From contig NZ_VMNW02000040.1 in NCBI RefSeq assembly GCF_007713735.2, forward strand, positions 1 through 64,000: a stretch of DNA of 64,000 nt. Direction: 5' to 3'. A program made the translations under genes and the position numbers. The notes under the pieces are model-generated. The model saw only the letters and a program-made list of their open reading frames with translations. It did not search any database and had not been told where the DNA came from. Positions 25,748 through 34,540 of this stretch are shown piece after piece. How positions within the stretch are numbered: the first letter of the stretch is position 1; each line of letters begins with the position of its first letter. Source of the DNA: Amycolatopsis acidicola (lineage in GTDB: Bacteria > Actinomycetota > Actinomycetes > Mycobacteriales > Pseudonocardiaceae).

Positions 25748-26200
25748 TCAGCCCTTGGGCTGAGCGGCTTCCAGCTCGATCGCCTTGCGCATCGTCGCAC
25801 GGGCCCGGCGCCGGTCGCCCGCGATGTCGTAGGCGTACGCCAGCCGGTACCAGTGGCGCCAGTCGTCCGGGTTCGCCTCCAGCTCCTTGCGGCGCTCCTC
25901 GAACCACGCGTCGGCGGCGTCACGGTCCACGCGGCCCGACGGGCGGCGGGGCAGATCCGCCACGTCGGGCAGGTCGCCCTCCTCGTCGAGCCGCCGCGAG
26001 AGGCGCTGGATCTGCGTGCCCGAACGCCAGGTGGCGATGATCATCCACAGCCCCAGCAGCGGGAGCACCAGCACCGCGACACCGAGGGCCACCCCGGCGG
26101 CGGTGCCGGACCGCAGCAGCAGCACGGCGCGGTCGGCGAGCAGGACGAGATAGACCACCAGCGCGGCGGTCATCAACAGGGCTACGTTGCGCGCTTTCAC
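25748..26200 (-). CDS. Two-helix membrane protein with TPR-like tail
   Basis: Protein of 150 residues. Two transmembrane helices (VALLMTAALVVYLVLLADR and GVALGVAVLVLPLLGLWMII) are followed by a soluble part whose end, WRHWYRLAYAYDIAGDRRRARATMRKAIELE in two blocks, is one tetratricopeptide-like repeat. The GTG at 26200 overlaps the dapB stop by four bases. A conserved transmembrane protein also follows dapB in M. tuberculosis, which supports the gene. Function unknown. Confidence 0.85.
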   Translation of the reverse strand: MKARNVALLMTAALVVYLVLLADRAVLLLRSGTAAGVALGVAVLVLPLLGLWMIIATWRSGTQIQRLSRRLDEEGDLPDVADLPRRPSGRVDRDAADAWFEERRKELEANPDDWRHWYRLAYAYDIAGDRRRARATMRKAIELEAAQPKG

Positions 26201-26955
26201 AGGTCGAGCACGTTCTCCAGGCCCACGGTGAGGCCCGGCCGCCTGCGCACCTCGCGCACGCCCAGCAGCACGCCCGGCATGAACGAAACGCGGTCGATCG
26301 AGTCGTGCCGGATGGTCAGGGTCTCGCCCTGGCCGCCGAACAGGATCTCCTCGTGCGCCACCAGACCCGGCAGCCGCACCGAGTGCACCCGCACGTCGTC
26401 CACCGAAGCACCGCGTGCACCGTCCACTTCGGACGTCGTGGCGTCGGCGCCCGGCCGCAGGCCCGCGGACCGGCGGGCCTCGGCGACCATGCGCGCGGTG
26501 TGCGCCGCGGTGCCCGATGGGGCGTCGGCCTTGCGGTTGTGGTGCAGCTCGATGATCTCTGCCGACTCGTAGAAGCGGGCCGCCTGCGCGGCGAACCGCA
26601 TCGCGAGCACGGCACCGAGCGCGAAGTTCGGCGCGATCAGCACGCCCGTCTCCGGCTTGCCCGAGAGCCACTCGCGCACCCGCGCCAGCCGCTCCTCGGT
26701 GAACCCGGTGGTGCCCACGACGGCGCTGATGCCGTTCTCCACCACGAACCGCAGGTTGTCCATCACCGCGTCGGGGTGGGTGAAGTCGATGACGACCCCG
26801 GCCTTCGCGTCGACGAGGCCCGACAGCGCGTCACCGGCGTCGAGCTTCGCGACGACCTCCATGCCCTCGGCACCCTCGACCGCCTGCACGGCCTGCGCGC
26901 CCATGCGGCCCCGGGCGCCGAGCACCCCTACGCGGATGTTGTCGGGAGAAGTCAT
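26197..26955 (-). CDS. dapB: 4-hydroxy-tetrahydrodipicolinate reductase
   Basis: Second enzyme of the diaminopimelate/lysine branch, reducing the DapA product with NAD(P)H. The nucleotide loop GVLGARGRMG is at residues 9-18, and the substrate motif ELHHNRKADAPSGTA is near 143-157. 252 residues, normal for actinobacteria. The ATG overlaps the pepR stop by four bases and its own stop overlaps the next GTG, so pepR-dapB-membrane protein form a coupled set. Confidence 0.97.
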   Translation of the reverse strand: MTSPDNIRVGVLGARGRMGAQAVQAVEGAEGMEVVAKLDAGDALSGLVDAKAGVVIDFTHPDAVMDNLRFVVENGISAVVGTTGFTEERLARVREWLSGKPETGVLIAPNFALGAVLAMRFAAQAARFYESAEIIELHHNRKADAPSGTAAHTARMVAEARRSAGLRPGADATTSEVDGARGASVDDVRVHSVRLPGLVAHEEILFGGQGETLTIRHDSIDRVSFMPGVLLGVREVRRRPGLTVGLENVLDL

Positions 26956-28313
26956 TGAGCGATCACCTCGTGCAGATCGTCCGGCAGGTCGTCGACGTGA
27001 GCGTACGGCCCGACGACGGAAGCCGCGGACACGCCACCGGGCGTGCGGAACAGGGTGCGAGCAAGCTCATACACGTCTTCGGCGGTCACCGCGTCGATCT
27101 TCGCGACGGTCTCGTCGACGCTCGTGTACTCGCCGAAGTTGAGCTCCTGCTTGCCGATGCGCGACATCCGGGAGGCCGTGTCCTCCAGGCCCAGCACCAG
27201 GCCGCCGCGCAGCTGGCCCTTCGCGCGGGCCACCTCGGCGTCGGTGAAGCCCTCCTTGCCGACCTGGCCGAGGACATCGCGCAGCACGTTGGCCACCTCG
27301 CCGAGGCGCTCCGGCTGGCAACCCGCGTACACGGAGAAATGGCCGGTGTCGGAGTACGCGGCGGTGGACGAGTACACCTGGTACGCGAGGCCACGCTGTT
27401 CGCGGATCTCCTGGAACAGCCGGGAACTCATGCCGCCACCGAGCGCCGCGTTGAGCACGCTGAGCGCGTAGCGGCGCTCGTCGTGCCGGGACAGCGCGCG
27501 CATCCCGAGCATCACGTGCGCCTGCTCGGTGTCGTCCGTGTGCAGCGCCAGCTTGGGCTGGGTGGTGATCCTCGCCCGGCCGCGCCGCGGCGGCACCGGA
27601 GTGTCCGAACCGGACAGATGGTCACGCAAAGCCTTGCGCGCCAGGCGAAGCACCTGACCGTGCTCGATGTTGCCCGCGACCGCGAGCACCATCCGCGGCG
27701 CCTTGTAGCGGCGCTTGTAGAACCCGCGCAGCGCGCCGGCGGACATCCCGTTGATCGAGGCTTCGCTGCCCAGCACCGGCTTCGCGAGCGGGTGCCCGGC
27801 CAGTACCGTGCTCACGAACGTCTCGTGCAGCAGGTCCTCGGGGTCGTCGTCGCGCATCGCGATCTCCTCGAGCACCACGCTGCGTTCGGTGTCCACATCG
27901 GACGGTGCGCAGAGCGCGTCGAACACCACGTCGGTGACCAGGTCCATCGCCAGCGGGAGATCCTCGTCGAGCACCTGCGCGTAGTAGCAGGTGTGCTCCT
28001 TGGCGGTGAAGGCGTTGAACTCGCCGCCGACCGCGTCGATCTCCTCGGCGATCTGGGTGGCCCCGCGCCGCCGCGTTCCCTTGAACAGCAGGTGTTCCAG
28101 GTAGTGCGCGGCACCGGCCACGCTCGCCGTCTCGTCGCGGGAGCCGATGCCGACCCACAGCCCGACGGTGGCCGAGCGCACGCCCGGCACGTGCTCGGTG
28201 ACCACGCGCAGGCCACCGGGCAGCACCGTGCGCTTGACCGAGGCGTCCAGTGTCCGCGTTGTCCCGGCTGCCTGCTCGTACCCGGGTATCTGTCGCGCCA
28301 ACTCGTTCCTCAC
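26952..28313 (-). CDS. pepR: M16-family zinc metallopeptidase
   Basis: Processing-peptidase-like protein of 453 residues. The inverted zinc motif HYLEH is at residues 70-74, with the distal glutamate in the region SVVLEEIAMRDDDPE. The second half is the inactive M16 domain. Gene order pnp-pepR-dapB is the one known in mycobacteria. The substrate is not established; such proteins degrade oligopeptides. Confidence 0.95.
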   Translation of the reverse strand: MRNELARQIPGYEQAAGTTRTLDASVKRTVLPGGLRVVTEHVPGVRSATVGLWVGIGSRDETASVAGAAHYLEHLLFKGTRRRGATQIAEEIDAVGGEFNAFTAKEHTCYYAQVLDEDLPLAMDLVTDVVFDALCAPSDVDTERSVVLEEIAMRDDDPEDLLHETFVSTVLAGHPLAKPVLGSEASINGMSAGALRGFYKRRYKAPRMVLAVAGNIEHGQVLRLARKALRDHLSGSDTPVPPRRGRARITTQPKLALHTDDTEQAHVMLGMRALSRHDERRYALSVLNAALGGGMSSRLFQEIREQRGLAYQVYSSTAAYSDTGHFSVYAGCQPERLGEVANVLRDVLGQVGKEGFTDAEVARAKGQLRGGLVLGLEDTASRMSRIGKQELNFGEYTSVDETVAKIDAVTAEDVYELARTLFRTPGGVSAASVVGPYAHVDDLPDDLHEVIAQ

Positions 28314-28325
28314 TACGAAAGCAAG

Positions 28326-28360
28326 AATGGCCCGCCCGAGCGGATGCCGGACGGGCCATT
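28326..28360 (-). terminator. Intrinsic terminator after pnp
   Basis: Arms AATGGCCCG (28326-28334) and CGGGCCATT (28352-28360), extended by an inner CCG/CGG pair, starting 12 bases after the pnp stop codon. On the minus strand the stem is followed by CTTGCTTTCG, a T-rich tail. It lies just upstream of the pepR start, so pepR probably has its own promoter or receives read-through. Confidence 0.8.
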
Positions 28361-28372
28361 CAGCGATAGGTG

Positions 28373-30613
28373 TTACTGGGCGGCGTCGGCCGTCTCCGGG
28401 GTGGCGTCGGCGGGCTTGTCGCCCTCCTCTTCCTTCACCAGGACCAGGCTGATCTTGCCGCGGTTGTCGATGTCGGCGATCTCGACGCGAAGCTTGTCGC
28501 CCACGTTGACCACGTCCTCGACCTTGCCGATCCGCTTGCCGTTGCCCAGCTTCGAGATGTGGATGAGGCCGTCCTTGCCCGGCAGCAGCGAGACGAACGC
28601 GCCGAACGCGGCCGTCTTCACCACGGTGCCGAGGAACCGCTCGCCCACCTTCGGCAGCTGCGGGTTGGCGATGGCGTTGATCTTGCCGATCGCGGCCTCC
28701 GCCGACGGGCCGTCGGCCGCGCCCACGTAGATCGTGCCGTCGTCCTCGATGGAGATGTCGGCGCCGGTCTCCTCGGTGATCGAGTTGATCATCTTGCCCT
28801 TCGGCCCGATGACCTCGCCGATCTTGTCGACCGGGATCTTCACGCTCGTGACGCGCGGGGCGTACGGGCTCATCTCGTCCGGGCCGTCGATGGCCTCGGC
28901 GATCACCTCGAGGATGGTCAGCCGGGCGTCCTTGGCCTGCTTCAGCGCGGCACCGAGCACCTCCGACGGGATGCCGTCGAGCTTGGTGTCGAGCTGGAGC
29001 GCGGTGATGATGTCCTTGGTGCCGGCAACCTTGAAGTCCATGTCACCGAGCGCGTCCTCGGCGCCGAGGATGTCGGTCAGCGCCACGTAGCGGGTCTCGC
29101 CGTCGACCTCGTCGGAGACGAGGCCCATCGCGATGCCCGCGACCGGGGCCTTCAGCGGGACACCGGCGTTGTACAGGCCCATCGTGGACGCGCAGACCGA
29201 GCCCATCGACGTGGAACCGTTGGAGCCCAGCGCTTCCGACACCTGGCGGATCGCGTACGGGAACTCGTCCCGCTTGGGCAGCACCGGCACCAGCGCGCGC
29301 TCGGCGAGCATGCCGTGGCCGATCTCGCGCCGCTTCGGGGAGCCGACGCGGCCGGTCTCACCGGTGGAGAACGGCGGGAAGTTGTAGTGGTGCAGGTAGC
29401 GCTTCGTCGTCTCCGGGGAGAGCGAGTCGATCTGCTGCTCCATGCGCAGCATGTTCAGCGTGGTGACACCCAGGATCTGGGTCTCGCCGCGCTCGAACAG
29501 CGCCGAACCGTGCGCTCGCGGGATCAGCCCGACCTCCGCGGAGAGGCTGCGGATGTCGGTGAGGCCGCGGCCGTCCATCCGGATCTTCTCCGTGAGGACG
29601 CGCTTGCGCATGATCTTCTTCGTCAGCGCCTTGAACGCGCCGCCGATCTCCTTGTCACGGCCCTCGAAGGCCTCGCCATCGCCGAGGCCGATCTTCTCCA
29701 GGACGGTGGCCTTGACGGCGTCGGTCGCGTTGTCGCGGTCCTGCTTGCCCGGGATCTGCAGCGCCTTGGCCAGCTCGTCGGAGGCGATCGCCGCGACGGC
29801 CTCGTAGACGTCCTGCTCGTAGGCCGGGAACAGCGGGAACTCGCCGGTGGGCTTGGCGGCCGAGTCGGCGAGCCGCTGCTGCGCCTCGCACAGCACGCGG
29901 ATGAACGGCTTCGCGGCGTCGAGGCCCTGTGCCACGACGAGCTCGTCCGGGGCGGTGCCGCCCGCGGCGATCAGGTCGAGCGTGTGCTCGGTGCCCTCGG
30001 CCTCGACCATCATGATCGCGACGTCGTCACCGACGACGCGGCCGGCGACCACCATGTTGAAGGTGGCCTTCTCCAGCTGCGACCAGGTCGGGAAGGCGAC
30101 CCACTGGCCCTCGATCAGCGCGACGCGCACCCCGGCGACCGGGCCCGAGAACGGCAGCCCGCCGATCTGGGTGGACGCGGACGCGGCGTTGATCGCCAGC
30201 ACGTCGTACGGGTCGTCCGGGTGCAGGCTCTGCACCGTGATGACGACCTGGATCTCGTTGCGCAGGCCGTCGGCGAACGACGGGCGCAGCGGCCGGTCGA
30301 TCAGCCGGCAGGTCAGGATCGCGTCGGTGGAGGGACGGCCCTCGCGGCGGAAGAACGCGCCCGGGATCCGGCCCGCGGCGTACATCCGCTCCTCGACGTC
30401 CACCGTGAGCGGGAAGAAGTCGAAGTGGTCCTTCGGGTGCTTCGACGCCGTCGTCGCCGACAGCAGCATGGTCTCTTCGTCCAGGTAGGCCACGACGGCC
30501 CCGGCGGCCTGGCGGGCCAGCCTCCCGGTCTCGAAGCGGATGGTGCGGGTGCCGAACTTGCCGTTGTCGATGACGGCCTCGGCCTCGTGCACCGTGTTGC
30601 CTGCTTCGGTCAT
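28373..30613 (-). CDS. pnp: Polyribonucleotide nucleotidyltransferase (PNPase)
   Basis: Phosphorolytic 3'-5' exoribonuclease of 746 residues. Order of domains: first RNase PH (from TIRFETGRLARQAAG), helical linker, second RNase PH (SVCASTMGLYNAGVPLKAP), KH domain with IGEVIGPKGKMINSI near 605, and S1 domain (ERFLGTVVKTAAFGAFVSL) near 660, ending in an acidic Ala/Asp/Glu tail. ATG at 30613 is preceded by GAGGAG. It sits downstream of rpsO as in most bacteria. Confidence 0.98.
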   Translation of the reverse strand: MTEAGNTVHEAEAVIDNGKFGTRTIRFETGRLARQAAGAVVAYLDEETMLLSATTASKHPKDHFDFFPLTVDVEERMYAAGRIPGAFFRREGRPSTDAILTCRLIDRPLRPSFADGLRNEIQVVITVQSLHPDDPYDVLAINAASASTQIGGLPFSGPVAGVRVALIEGQWVAFPTWSQLEKATFNMVVAGRVVGDDVAIMMVEAEGTEHTLDLIAAGGTAPDELVVAQGLDAAKPFIRVLCEAQQRLADSAAKPTGEFPLFPAYEQDVYEAVAAIASDELAKALQIPGKQDRDNATDAVKATVLEKIGLGDGEAFEGRDKEIGGAFKALTKKIMRKRVLTEKIRMDGRGLTDIRSLSAEVGLIPRAHGSALFERGETQILGVTTLNMLRMEQQIDSLSPETTKRYLHHYNFPPFSTGETGRVGSPKRREIGHGMLAERALVPVLPKRDEFPYAIRQVSEALGSNGSTSMGSVCASTMGLYNAGVPLKAPVAGIAMGLVSDEVDGETRYVALTDILGAEDALGDMDFKVAGTKDIITALQLDTKLDGIPSEVLGAALKQAKDARLTILEVIAEAIDGPDEMSPYAPRVTSVKIPVDKIGEVIGPKGKMINSITEETGADISIEDDGTIYVGAADGPSAEAAIGKINAIANPQLPKVGERFLGTVVKTAAFGAFVSLLPGKDGLIHISKLGNGKRIGKVEDVVNVGDKLRVEIADIDNRGKISLVLVKEEEGDKPADATPETADAAQ

Positions 30614-30809
30614 GTGTGTGGTTCTCCTCGTTGTTTCCTGTGGCGTGACACGGGGAACGAGGCCGGTCTTCGATCGAAGCCCCCGGGGTGATCCCGGAAG
30701 CCACTACCGAGGACCGGCGAAGAAGTCCTCGCGCGTGCCCGCCTTCCTCTTTCTTGCCTGATATGGACCGAGGGGGAGCGACCGGGTGGTCACTCCCCCT
30801 CGGTTCGGG
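30614..30809 (-). other. Structured rpsO-pnp intergenic region
   Basis: 196 bases between rpsO and pnp. Besides the terminator-like hairpin at 30768-30803 it has a perfect 12-base palindrome CTTCGATCGAAG at 30668-30679 and a longer pairing, CCGGTC (30663-30668) with GACCGG (30712-30717). In many bacteria this leader folds into RNase-sensitive hairpins used for PNPase autoregulation; that role is inferred here. Confidence 0.4.
30768..30803 (-). terminator. Hairpin after rpsO
   Basis: Perfect 11-base arms CCGAGGGGGAG (30768-30778) and CTCCCCCTCGG (30793-30803), about six bases after the rpsO stop codon. It lacks a U tract, so it may be a partial terminator that lets some transcription reach pnp. 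Confidence 0.7.
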
Positions 30810-31079
30810 TCATCGGCGCAGGCCGAGCCGCTGGATCAGCGATCGGTAGCGTTCGATGTCGACCTTCGCCACGTAGTTGAGCAGCCGGCGGCGGCGGCCG
30901 ACCAGCAGCAGCAGGCCACGACGCGAGTGGTGGTCGTGCTTGTGCGCCTTGAGGTGCTCGGTGAGGCCGATGATCCGCTTGGTCAGCAGGGCCACCTGGG
31001 CCTCGGGGGATCCCGTGTCCGAGTCGTGCAGGCCGTACTCGGTGAGGATCGACTTCTTCTCTTCGGTGGACAGCGCCAC
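30810..31079 (-). CDS. rpsO: 30S ribosomal protein S15
   Basis: Binds the central domain of 16S rRNA in the small subunit. 89 residues, the family length. The motif DTGSPEAQVALLTKRI, then LTEHLKAHKHDHHSRRGLL and RRRLLNYV are diagnostic. GTG at 31079 is chosen because AAGGAG lies upstream and the family starts at this point. Confidence 0.98.
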   Translation of the reverse strand: MALSTEEKKSILTEYGLHDSDTGSPEAQVALLTKRIIGLTEHLKAHKHDHHSRRGLLLLVGRRRRLLNYVAKVDIERYRSLIQRLGLRR

Positions 31080-31188
31080 TGCGGTTGTTCTCCTTGTTGT
31101 CTGTACCGTGCGGCCCGGGCAAGCTTGCATGCCGGGTGAGCCGGTCACGGCCGCCACGGACTGCAGCCGGACCCAGTTCGTCAGGGTA

Positions 31189-31710
31189 TCAGCCGGACGC
31201 CTGACCAGCCGGGCGGACCTCGAGCGGGAACCGCTCGACTACCGAGTACCGGCGCCCGGTCGGGGTGGGGTCGCTCCGCATCAGCACCACCTCGATGGCC
31301 GTCCACGGTTCGCTCACGTACCGCGACAGCCCTTGCGCCAGCTCGGCAGGCACGTCGCCGGTCGTGCGCGCCACCGCGAGGTGCGGCAGGTACGGGCGCT
31401 CCGCCCCCGCCCCGGCCGCGGTGGCCAGCGCGATGAGGCTCTCGCTGTAGACCCCCAAATACAGGACGCGGCTGAACGTGCCCGCGCCCTCCAGACGCAA
31501 AACCGGCGCCGGCTGCCCCGCCAGCGCCTTCCGTAACCAGTCTACCCGCGTCTCGGTCTCCTCGGCCTCGCCGTAGAACCCGAGCGTGATGTGCCAGCGA
31601 TCCGGCGGCGTCCACCGCGCGTCCGGCGCCTGCGGGCGCAGCGCGCCGAGCCGCAGCTCCAGCGATTCCGCGAGCTGCGCCGGCGGGACGATCGCGGAGA
31701 ACAACAACAC
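31189..31710 (-). CDS. thpR: RNA 2',3'-cyclic phosphodiesterase (LigT/ThpR-like)
   Basis: 2H phosphoesterase of 173 residues. The first catalytic motif is WHITLGFYG (near 45) and the second LPHLAVARTTG, in which the HxT is changed to HLAV, as happens in actinobacterial members. It would open 2',3'-cyclic phosphates or act on 2'-5' linked RNA. The GTG start at 31710 lies two bases after the stop codon of the upstream HTH gene, with GGAG six bases before it, so the two are co-transcribed. Confidence 0.85.
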   Translation of the reverse strand: MLLFSAIVPPAQLAESLELRLGALRPQAPDARWTPPDRWHITLGFYGEAEETETRVDWLRKALAGQPAPVLRLEGAGTFSRVLYLGVYSESLIALATAAGAGAERPYLPHLAVARTTGDVPAELAQGLSRYVSEPWTAIEVVLMRSDPTPTGRRYSVVERFPLEVRPAGQASG

Positions 31711-31712
31711 GG

Positions 31713-32192
31713 TCAGCTCCGGTTCCCGGCCCGGCGCAGCAGGTCCGCGAGCGCCGGGAAGTCGTCGTCGAGACGCTTGGCCGCTTCGCCGAGATCCTCT
31801 TCCTCGGCGATGTCCCGCAGGGTGGCCAGCACGTGCCGGTCGTCGGCGACCGCGGCCACCGGGATGTTGTCCCTGCCCACCGTGGGCCGCGCGTCCTTCA
31901 CGTCCTCCAGCGCCGCGAGCATCGCCTCCTTGCGGCCCGCCGCGACCTCGGGGATCAGGCATTTACGCTCGAGCATGATCATCCGGGCGAGCACCACCGG
32001 GTTGCCGATCTTCGCCCGGCGCCCGCTCATCACCTGGCTCAGCATGGGCGCGCTGATGCCCAGCACTTCGGCCAGGTAGGCCTGCGAAACGTCGAAGGCG
32101 ACCACCAGCCTGCGCACCCGGTCCCCGAGTGGTTCGCCGTACCACTCGCGCTGCAACGAGATGTTGCGCTGGACGATCTTGTGGTCCTCCAC
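31713..32192 (-). CDS. Helix-turn-helix DNA-binding protein
   Basis: Protein of 159 residues. A helix-turn-helix is visible in VVAFDVSQAYLAEVLGISAP and MLSQVMSGRRAKIGNP (about 28-62), of the lambda-repressor/XRE type. The acidic C-terminal half (about 95-159) shows no known domain. GTG at 32192 is chosen for the AAAGGGGAG upstream. It forms a unit with the 2H phosphoesterase gene. Target unknown. Confidence 0.8.
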   Translation of the reverse strand: MEDHKIVQRNISLQREWYGEPLGDRVRRLVVAFDVSQAYLAEVLGISAPMLSQVMSGRRAKIGNPVVLARMIMLERKCLIPEVAAGRKEAMLAALEDVKDARPTVGRDNIPVAAVADDRHVLATLRDIAEEEDLGEAAKRLDDDFPALADLLRRAGNRS

Positions 32193-32314
32193 CGTTGCCC
32201 GCTCCCCTTTGCTGCTGACTCCCCGGTCAGGACCGGCTACCACCGGTGCCCTTGCATCTTGCCAGGCCGGGCGCGGCGGGCGGGGGCGATTCACGAACCG
32301 ATTCGCAAACGCAC

Positions 32315-33262
32315 TCACGCCCCGAGCGCGCTCCGCGTCCTGGCGACGTCGTCGTCGATCTTGGCGACCAGATCCTCCGGGGTGGTGAACTTGATCTGGC
32401 CGCGCAGCCTGCTCACGAAGTCCAGCGCGACGTGCTGGCCGTAGAAGTCCTCGTCCACGTCGAGCACGAACGCCTCGACGGTGCGCTCCCGGCCGGAGAA
32501 GGTCGGGTTGGTGCCGACCGAAACCGCCGAGGGCAGCCGCTGGTCGCCGCGGACGAACCAGCACGCGTACACGCCGTCGGCGGGCACCGCCGCGAAGCGC
32601 GGGGTGGACAGGTTCGCCGTCGGGTAGCCGAGATCGTGGCCCCGCCCGTCGCCGCGCACGACGATGCCCTCCAGCCGGTGCGGGCGCCCCAGCGCCTCGG
32701 CCGCCGCCTGCACGTCGCCCGCGTCGATGCAGGAACGCACGTACGTGGAGGAGAAGGTGATCTCGCCGTTGTCCGCGCCCGGCTCGCTGCTGCTCTGCAG
32801 CTCGGCGCCGTAGGCGACGAAACCGAACCGGCGGCCCAGCTCCCGCAGCATCGACACGGTGCCGAGCGCGTGCTCGCCGAAGGTGAAGTTCTCACCGACT
32901 ACGACGGCGGCCGCGTGCAGCCGGTCGACGAGGATCTCGTGCACGAACTCGTCGGCGGACAGGCGCATCAGCTCGGGGGTGAACGGCAGTACCGCGAACA
33001 CGTCCACGCCGAGCTGCTCGACCAGCTCCGCCTTGCGGCGCAACGTGGTCAGCTGCGCCGGGTGGCTGCCGGGGCGGACCACCTCCGAGGGGTGCGGGTC
33101 GAACGTGAGCACCACGCTGGGCAGCTCACGGGCCTTGGCGATCTCGACCGTCTTGCCGATCAGCGCCTGATGCCCGCGGTGCACCCCGTCGAACACGCCG
33201 ATCGTGACCACACACCGTCCCCAGCCGCCGGGGAGATCTTCCAAGCCGCGCCACCTCTGCAC
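32315..33262 (-). CDS. ribF: Bifunctional riboflavin kinase/FAD synthetase
   Basis: Makes FMN and then FAD. The N-terminal nucleotidyltransferase has GVFDGVHRGHQ (about 22-32) and the C-terminal kinase has GYPTANLSTPRFAAVPADGV in its first half, near residue 208. 315 residues, typical. The GTG at 33262 is given, with no good ribosome-binding site. A dispersed repeat (33280 onward) lies immediately upstream, so the native promoter must be in or beside the repeat. Confidence 0.97.
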   Translation of the reverse strand: MQRWRGLEDLPGGWGRCVVTIGVFDGVHRGHQALIGKTVEIAKARELPSVVLTFDPHPSEVVRPGSHPAQLTTLRRKAELVEQLGVDVFAVLPFTPELMRLSADEFVHEILVDRLHAAAVVVGENFTFGEHALGTVSMLRELGRRFGFVAYGAELQSSSEPGADNGEITFSSTYVRSCIDAGDVQAAAEALGRPHRLEGIVVRGDGRGHDLGYPTANLSTPRFAAVPADGVYACWFVRGDQRLPSAVSVGTNPTFSGRERTVEAFVLDVDEDFYGQHVALDFVSRLRGQIKFTTPEDLVAKIDDDVARTRSALGA

Positions 33263-33279
33263 ACACGAAGCGTAACTGC

Positions 33280-33622
33280 CGCGCGCAGCGCGTCCGTTGA
33301 GGGTGGTGGTGGGCGAAACGATCGGCCTTTAGGTTGCGTTTTAGAAGTGGCGGAGCCGCTTGCGGTGGGCCATCAGCTCGCACCGCCGGGGGTTCTGAGG
33401 CGGTTCCTGGCGAGGACAGCGCCGAAGTGGTGAAGGTGCTGTCGCGCGGAGCGCGTCCGTAAGGGGTGGTGGTCGGGCTGGCGGGTGGGAATTCATGATG
33501 AGGCGATCCCGGAGTCAGGGGCCGCCTTGAATCGGCGGGGCCGCGCGGAGCGCGTCTGTTGAGGGTGGTGGCGGGTGACGGGAGGGGCCCCTACCCGCAC
33601 CGTCACGCAGGCCACTTCCAAG
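33280..33622. repeat. Dispersed mosaic intergenic repeat, copy A
   Basis: About 340 bases between truB and ribF without a gene. Segments match the reverse complement of 47515-47735 (for example GCGGAGCCGCTTGC and CTGGCGGGTGGGAATTCA) and of 63172-63334 (for example TGGCGAGGACAGCGCCGA). It also carries three internal copies of a CGCGCGGAGCGCGTCC-like unit followed by GGTGGTGG (near 33282, 33453 and 33543). No transposase, no coding capacity, and no target-site duplication was recognised. Confidence 0.8.
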
Positions 33623-33628
33623 CAGTCT

Positions 33629-34531
33629 TCAGGCGGGATCGAGGACGACGACCGAGCGGGCCACTCCCCCGGCGTCGACCGCGAGGGCGACTGCTTTGCC
33701 GTCCGGGCCGAACACCCCGTAGGTGCCTTCGATCCCGGACGCGCGCACCTGCTGTCCATATTGGACGGCGCGGGCGGTGGAGGCGTCCACGTCGTAGCGC
33801 GGGAAGGCTGTCGCGACGGCCGTCGCGAGGTCGTGCGAGAGCTCGGGCTTTTCCTCCAGCTGCTCCAGAGTGCGTGCCGTCGCGATGCTGAACGGGCCGA
33901 CCGTCGTGCGGCGCAACCGCGCGAGGTGGCCGCCGATGCCGAGCGCCTTCCCGAGGTCACGGGCCAGCGCGCGAACATAGGTGCCGGACGAGCATTCCAC
34001 CACCGCGTCCAGTTCCACGCGGCCGGTTTCGTGCCGGGTGTCGAGCAGGTCGAACCGGTACACGGTGACCTTGCGCGGCGGCAGCTCGACGTCTTCTCCC
34101 GCGCGGACGCGGGCGTACGCGCGCTTGCCGGCGACCTTGACCGCGCTGACCGCGCTGGGCACCTGGTCGATTTCCCCGGTGAGCGCGGCGATTCCGGCCG
34201 CGATCCGCTCGCCGGTGACCGCGGCGACGGCTCCGGGGTCCGCTGTGGACAGCCGTTCTCCCTCAGCGTCGTCGGTGTTCGTGGCGGCGCCGAGGGAGAA
34301 GGTGGCCAGGTACGTCTTGCGGTCCAGCGCGAGATGGCCGAGCAGCTTCGTCGCGCGCTCGATGCCCAGCACCAGCACCCCGGTGGCCATCGGATCGAGC
34401 GTGCCGGCGTGCCCGACCTTGCGGGTGCCCATGATCCGGCGGACCTTGGCCACCACGTCGTGCGAGGTCATCCCCGGTGCTTTGTCGATCACGAGCAGGC
34501 CGGGCGGGGGTGCGGGTTTTGCTGCTGGCAC
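33629..34531 (-). CDS. truB: tRNA pseudouridine-55 synthase
   Basis: Converts U55 of the T-loop to pseudouridine. The catalytic aspartate is in HAGTLDPMATG, residue 46, after VIDKAPGMTSHDVV. 300 residues with the actinobacterial C-terminal PUA-like extension. GTG start at 34531. In M. tuberculosis truB also lies between ribF and dinF. Confidence 0.97.
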   Translation of the reverse strand: MPAAKPAPPPGLLVIDKAPGMTSHDVVAKVRRIMGTRKVGHAGTLDPMATGVLVLGIERATKLLGHLALDRKTYLATFSLGAATNTDDAEGERLSTADPGAVAAVTGERIAAGIAALTGEIDQVPSAVSAVKVAGKRAYARVRAGEDVELPPRKVTVYRFDLLDTRHETGRVELDAVVECSSGTYVRALARDLGKALGIGGHLARLRRTTVGPFSIATARTLEQLEEKPELSHDLATAVATAFPRYDVDASTARAVQYGQQVRASGIEGTYGVFGPDGKAVALAVDAGGVARSVVVLDPA

Positions 34532-34540
34532 GGACGAACT

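Noticed and set aside
28370..30691. Long plus-strand open frame opposite pnp (about 770 codons)
   Set aside because: It is a mirror of the GC-rich third codon positions of pnp; its Arg/Gly/Val/His-rich product has no domain, and pnp is certain.
33280..33622. Insertion sequence between truB and ribF
   Set aside because: No transposase frame, no terminal inverted repeats and no target duplication were found; it is described as a dispersed repeat instead.
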